Source of the DNA: Clostridiales bacterium
GTDB taxonomy: Bacteria; Bacillota; Clostridia; Christensenellales; Borkfalkiaceae
Length of the DNA: 6,545 nt
Assembly (NCBI GenBank): GCA_021635425.1
Contig: JAJWOJ010000120.1
Coordinates: 1 to 6,545 of the forward strand
Reading direction: 5' to 3'
Part shown: positions 4,856-6,545 of the stretch, piece after piece
Numbering within the stretch: position 1 is the stretch's first letter
Layout of the letters: each line of letters opens with the position of its first letter
Translations under genes and position numbers: made by a program
Notes under the pieces: model-generated
Seen by the model: the letters and a program-made list of their open reading frames with translations, nothing else
Told to the model about the DNA's origin: nothing
Databases searched by the model: none

Positions 4856-5998
4856 ATGATAAAAATATCTCTTATCGGCAGTACGGGGTCTATCGGCAGA
4901 CAGGTCGTGGACGTTGCGCTTCGCCACAAAGACAAATTTAAAATAATAACCCTCGCGGCGGGCGGAAACGCAAAACTTTTGGAGGAGCAGGCAAATCTCT
5001 TGCACCCCGAGGTAATCGCCCTTGCCGACCCCGAAAAAGCCTGCGAAATAAAAGAGCTTCCTGAGGGTACGGCTCTTTACACGGGCGAGAACGCCGTTTT
5101 GCATGCCGTCAGCGAAAAATCGGATATAGTTTTCGTGGCGGTGTCGGGTTTTGCGGGGCTTAAACCCACGCTCGAGGGGATATCGCTCGGGAAAGATATC
5201 GCGCTTGCGAATAAGGAAACGCTCGTTGCGGGCGGAGAAATCGTCATGAAGCTTGCAAAAGAAAAGGGCGTGAGAATCATCCCCGTAGACAGCGAACATT
5301 CGGCGATTTTTCAGTGTCTCGGCTTTGAGCGCGACGCCGATTTCAGAAAACTTATCATCACGGCGAGCGGCGGGGCGTTCAGAGATTTACCTAAGGAAAA
5401 AATCGAGAAGATGAAGGCGGCGGACGCTCTTCGTCACCCAAACTGGAACATGGGGAAAAAAATAACGATAGATTGCGCCACGCTTTTGAACAAGGGGCTT
5501 GAAGTTATCGAAGCTTGCAGGCTTTATAACGCCCCGCTTGAAAAGGTGGAAGCGATAATTCATCCCGAAAGCATAATTCACTCCATGGTGGAATTTTGCG
5601 ACGGCGCGATTATGGCTCAGCTCGGCTATCCGTCCATGGAAATACCCATTCAGCTTGCCCTCACTTATCCGAAAAGGTATGAAACGGGCGTTCCGTTTCT
5701 GTCATTGGCGGGGAAAACCCTGCATTTCGACAATATCGATACGGACAGATTTCCGTGTTTTTCGCTCGCGCTCGACGCGTATAAAAAAGGCGGATTGTAC
5801 CCATGCGCGATGAACGCGGCAAACGAGGCGGCGGTTATGCTGTATCTCGAAGATAAAATTAAATTTTACGATATAGCGGAGCTTATTTCTTACGCAACCG
5901 AAAAGGCGCAAAACGGAGAAGTTACTTACGACAATCTCGTTTTTGCGGACGCGGAAGCGAGAAGAGCTGTGCAAAAAAAAGCGGAGTGTGAAAATTGA
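4856..5998 (+). CDS. dxr: 1-deoxy-D-xylulose 5-phosphate reductoisomerase
   Basis: Cytosolic enzyme of the MEP pathway: converts DXP to 2-C-methyl-D-erythritol 4-phosphate using NADPH and a divalent metal, the committed step to IPP and DMAPP and the target of fosmidomycin. The 380-residue length is normal. The NADPH-binding GSTGSIG (8-14) is at the N-terminus; LANKETLVAGG (117-127) follows; the metal ligands D145 and E147 (in PVDSEHSA) and E216 (in LNKGLEV) are present, as are the substrate-site TASGGAFR (169-176) and RHPNWNMG (193-200). The ATG at 4856 gives exactly the expected N-terminus, but there is no Shine-Dalgarno sequence at normal spacing, and a terminator-like hairpin ends just before it. 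Its stop overlaps the TTG start of rseP. It supplies the isoprenoid precursors used by UppS in the same cluster. Confidence 0.98.
   Translation: MIKISLIGSTGSIGRQVVDVALRHKDKFKIITLAAGGNAKLLEEQANLLHPEVIALADPEKACEIKELPEGTALYTGENAVLHAVSEKSDIVFVAVSGFAGLKPTLEGISLGKDIALANKETLVAGGEIVMKLAKEKGVRIIPVDSEHSAIFQCLGFERDADFRKLIITASGGAFRDLPKEKIEKMKAADALRHPNWNMGKKITIDCATLLNKGLEVIEACRLYNAPLEKVEAIIHPESIIHSMVEFCDGAIMAQLGYPSMEIPIQLALTYPKRYETGVPFLSLAGKTLHFDNIDTDRFPCFSLALDAYKKGGLYPCAMNAANEAAVMLYLEDKIKFYDIAELISYATEKAQNGEVTYDNLVFADAEARRAVQKKAECEN
5983..5986 (+). promoter_or_regulatory. Ribosome binding site for the rseP TTG start
   Basis: GGAG inside the last codons of dxr lies 8 nt before the TTG at 5995. TTGA gives a four-base start/stop overlap, the usual layout for translational coupling. 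Confidence 0.65.
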
Positions 5999-6545
5999 TA
6001 GTAAATTTATTGGAGAACGAGGCTGTTGCCTCGGCATTCAAAACGGCGGGTTATGTTCTTCTTGCCATACTCATTCTGATGATAATGATAACCGTACACG
6101 AACTCGGGCATTATCTCGTCGGCAAGGCGTTCAAATTTAAAATAAACGAATTCGCGATAGGCATGGGCCCCGCGATTTTCAAGCGGACGATGAAAAGCGG
6201 CGAAATCTTTTCGATAAGGCTTTTCCCGTTCGGCGGATTCTGCGCGTTCGACGGTGAGGATCAGGACGGCGACGACCCCAACGCATTCAACAACAAAAAG
6301 CCGTGGCAGAGGATTTTAGTCCTCGTCGCGGGGGCTACGATGAACTATCTTTTAGCTCTTCTCATCATAATTATTTCCATGTCCGCATACGGGCAATCGA
6401 CGCTCGGCATGCAGTACGGCAGGCACGACGAAGCCATTTACGGAACGAGCATCGAAGAGCAAATCCCCGCCGATAAGTCGATTAACGATGGAGAATACAT
6501 TGTATCGCTCACTCGTAACGGCAAAAAATCGAACATTTATATGAC
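5995..6545 (+). CDS. rseP: RseP-family site-2 zinc metalloprotease, 5' part only
   Basis: Intramembrane protease (M50 family; RseP in E. coli, RasP in Bacillus) that cleaves anti-sigma factors and leftover signal peptides within the membrane. Only the first 183 codons are in the window; the frame is open to the right edge. A first membrane segment (about 18-35) carries the zinc motif H35-E-L-G-H39. It is followed by the family block FPFGGF (77-82), an acidic stretch (86-94), and the N-N-K-K-P-W-Q-R segment (99-106) leading into the second membrane segment with AGATMN (112-117), where AGPxxN is usual. After residue about 131 the PDZ region begins but is poorly conserved: no clear GLxxGD motif is visible, although NDGEYIVSLTRNGK (164-177) is compatible with a divergent PDZ core. 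The start is TTG at 5995, overlapping the dxr stop by four bases. The second half of the catalytic site (NxxPxxDG) should lie beyond the window. Confidence 0.93.
   Translation, partial: MIVNLLENEAVASAFKTAGYVLLAILILMIMITVHELGHYLVGKAFKFKINEFAIGMGPAIFKRTMKSGEIFSIRLFPFGGFCAFDGEDQDGDDPNAFNNKKPWQRILVLVAGATMNYLLALLIIIISMSAYGQSTLGMQYGRHDEAIYGTSIEEQIPADKSINDGEYIVSLTRNGKKSNIYM

Overview
The window looks like a chromosomal segment of an anaerobic, Gram-positive-type bacterium, probably a Firmicute of the class Clostridia. The evidence is the gene order, strong AAGGAG-type ribosome binding sites, mixed base composition (many GCG/GGC codons beside AAA/ATA codons), and anaerobe-type rubredoxin and flavoprotein genes. 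The taxonomic placement is inference; no rRNA or marker comparison could be run. All recognised genes lie on the + strand and coding density is high.

Layout. Positions 1-39 hold no recognisable gene end. A strong intrinsic terminator at 40-71 closes whatever lies upstream; tsf is expected there by synteny but is not visible. Then come pyrH (UMP kinase, best start GTG 172), a 152-bp gap with a near-consensus promoter, a ferritin gene, a terminator-like hairpin, a flavin reductase-rubredoxin fusion gene, a small free rubredoxin gene, frr (ribosome recycling factor), uppS (undecaprenyl diphosphate synthase), cdsA (CDP-diacylglycerol synthase), a 93-bp gap with a terminator-like hairpin, dxr (DXP reductoisomerase) and the 5' part of rseP (site-2 protease), which starts with TTG and runs off the right edge.

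How the genes work together. pyrH-frr-uppS-cdsA-dxr-rseP is the widespread bacterial core cluster linking nucleotide supply, translation, isoprenoid and undecaprenyl lipid synthesis, phospholipid synthesis and envelope stress proteolysis. dxr makes MEP, the route to the isoprenyl diphosphates that UppS elongates. What is unusual is that three redox/iron genes (ferritin, flavin reductase-rubredoxin fusion, rubredoxin) sit between pyrH and frr. They form a plausible oxygen/NO/peroxide-defence and iron-storage module: the fusion could move electrons from NAD(P)H through flavin to rubredoxin iron, and ferritin sequesters Fe(II). The module has its own promoter, and frr and the genes after it probably depend at least partly on transcription entering from it.

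The points most worth a second look are this insertion of a redox module into a housekeeping operon, the free rubredoxin whose first iron knuckle reads C-x-C instead of C-x-x-C, and the terminator-like hairpin directly before a dxr start that lacks a Shine-Dalgarno sequence. No mobile element, tRNA, rRNA or CRISPR array was seen.
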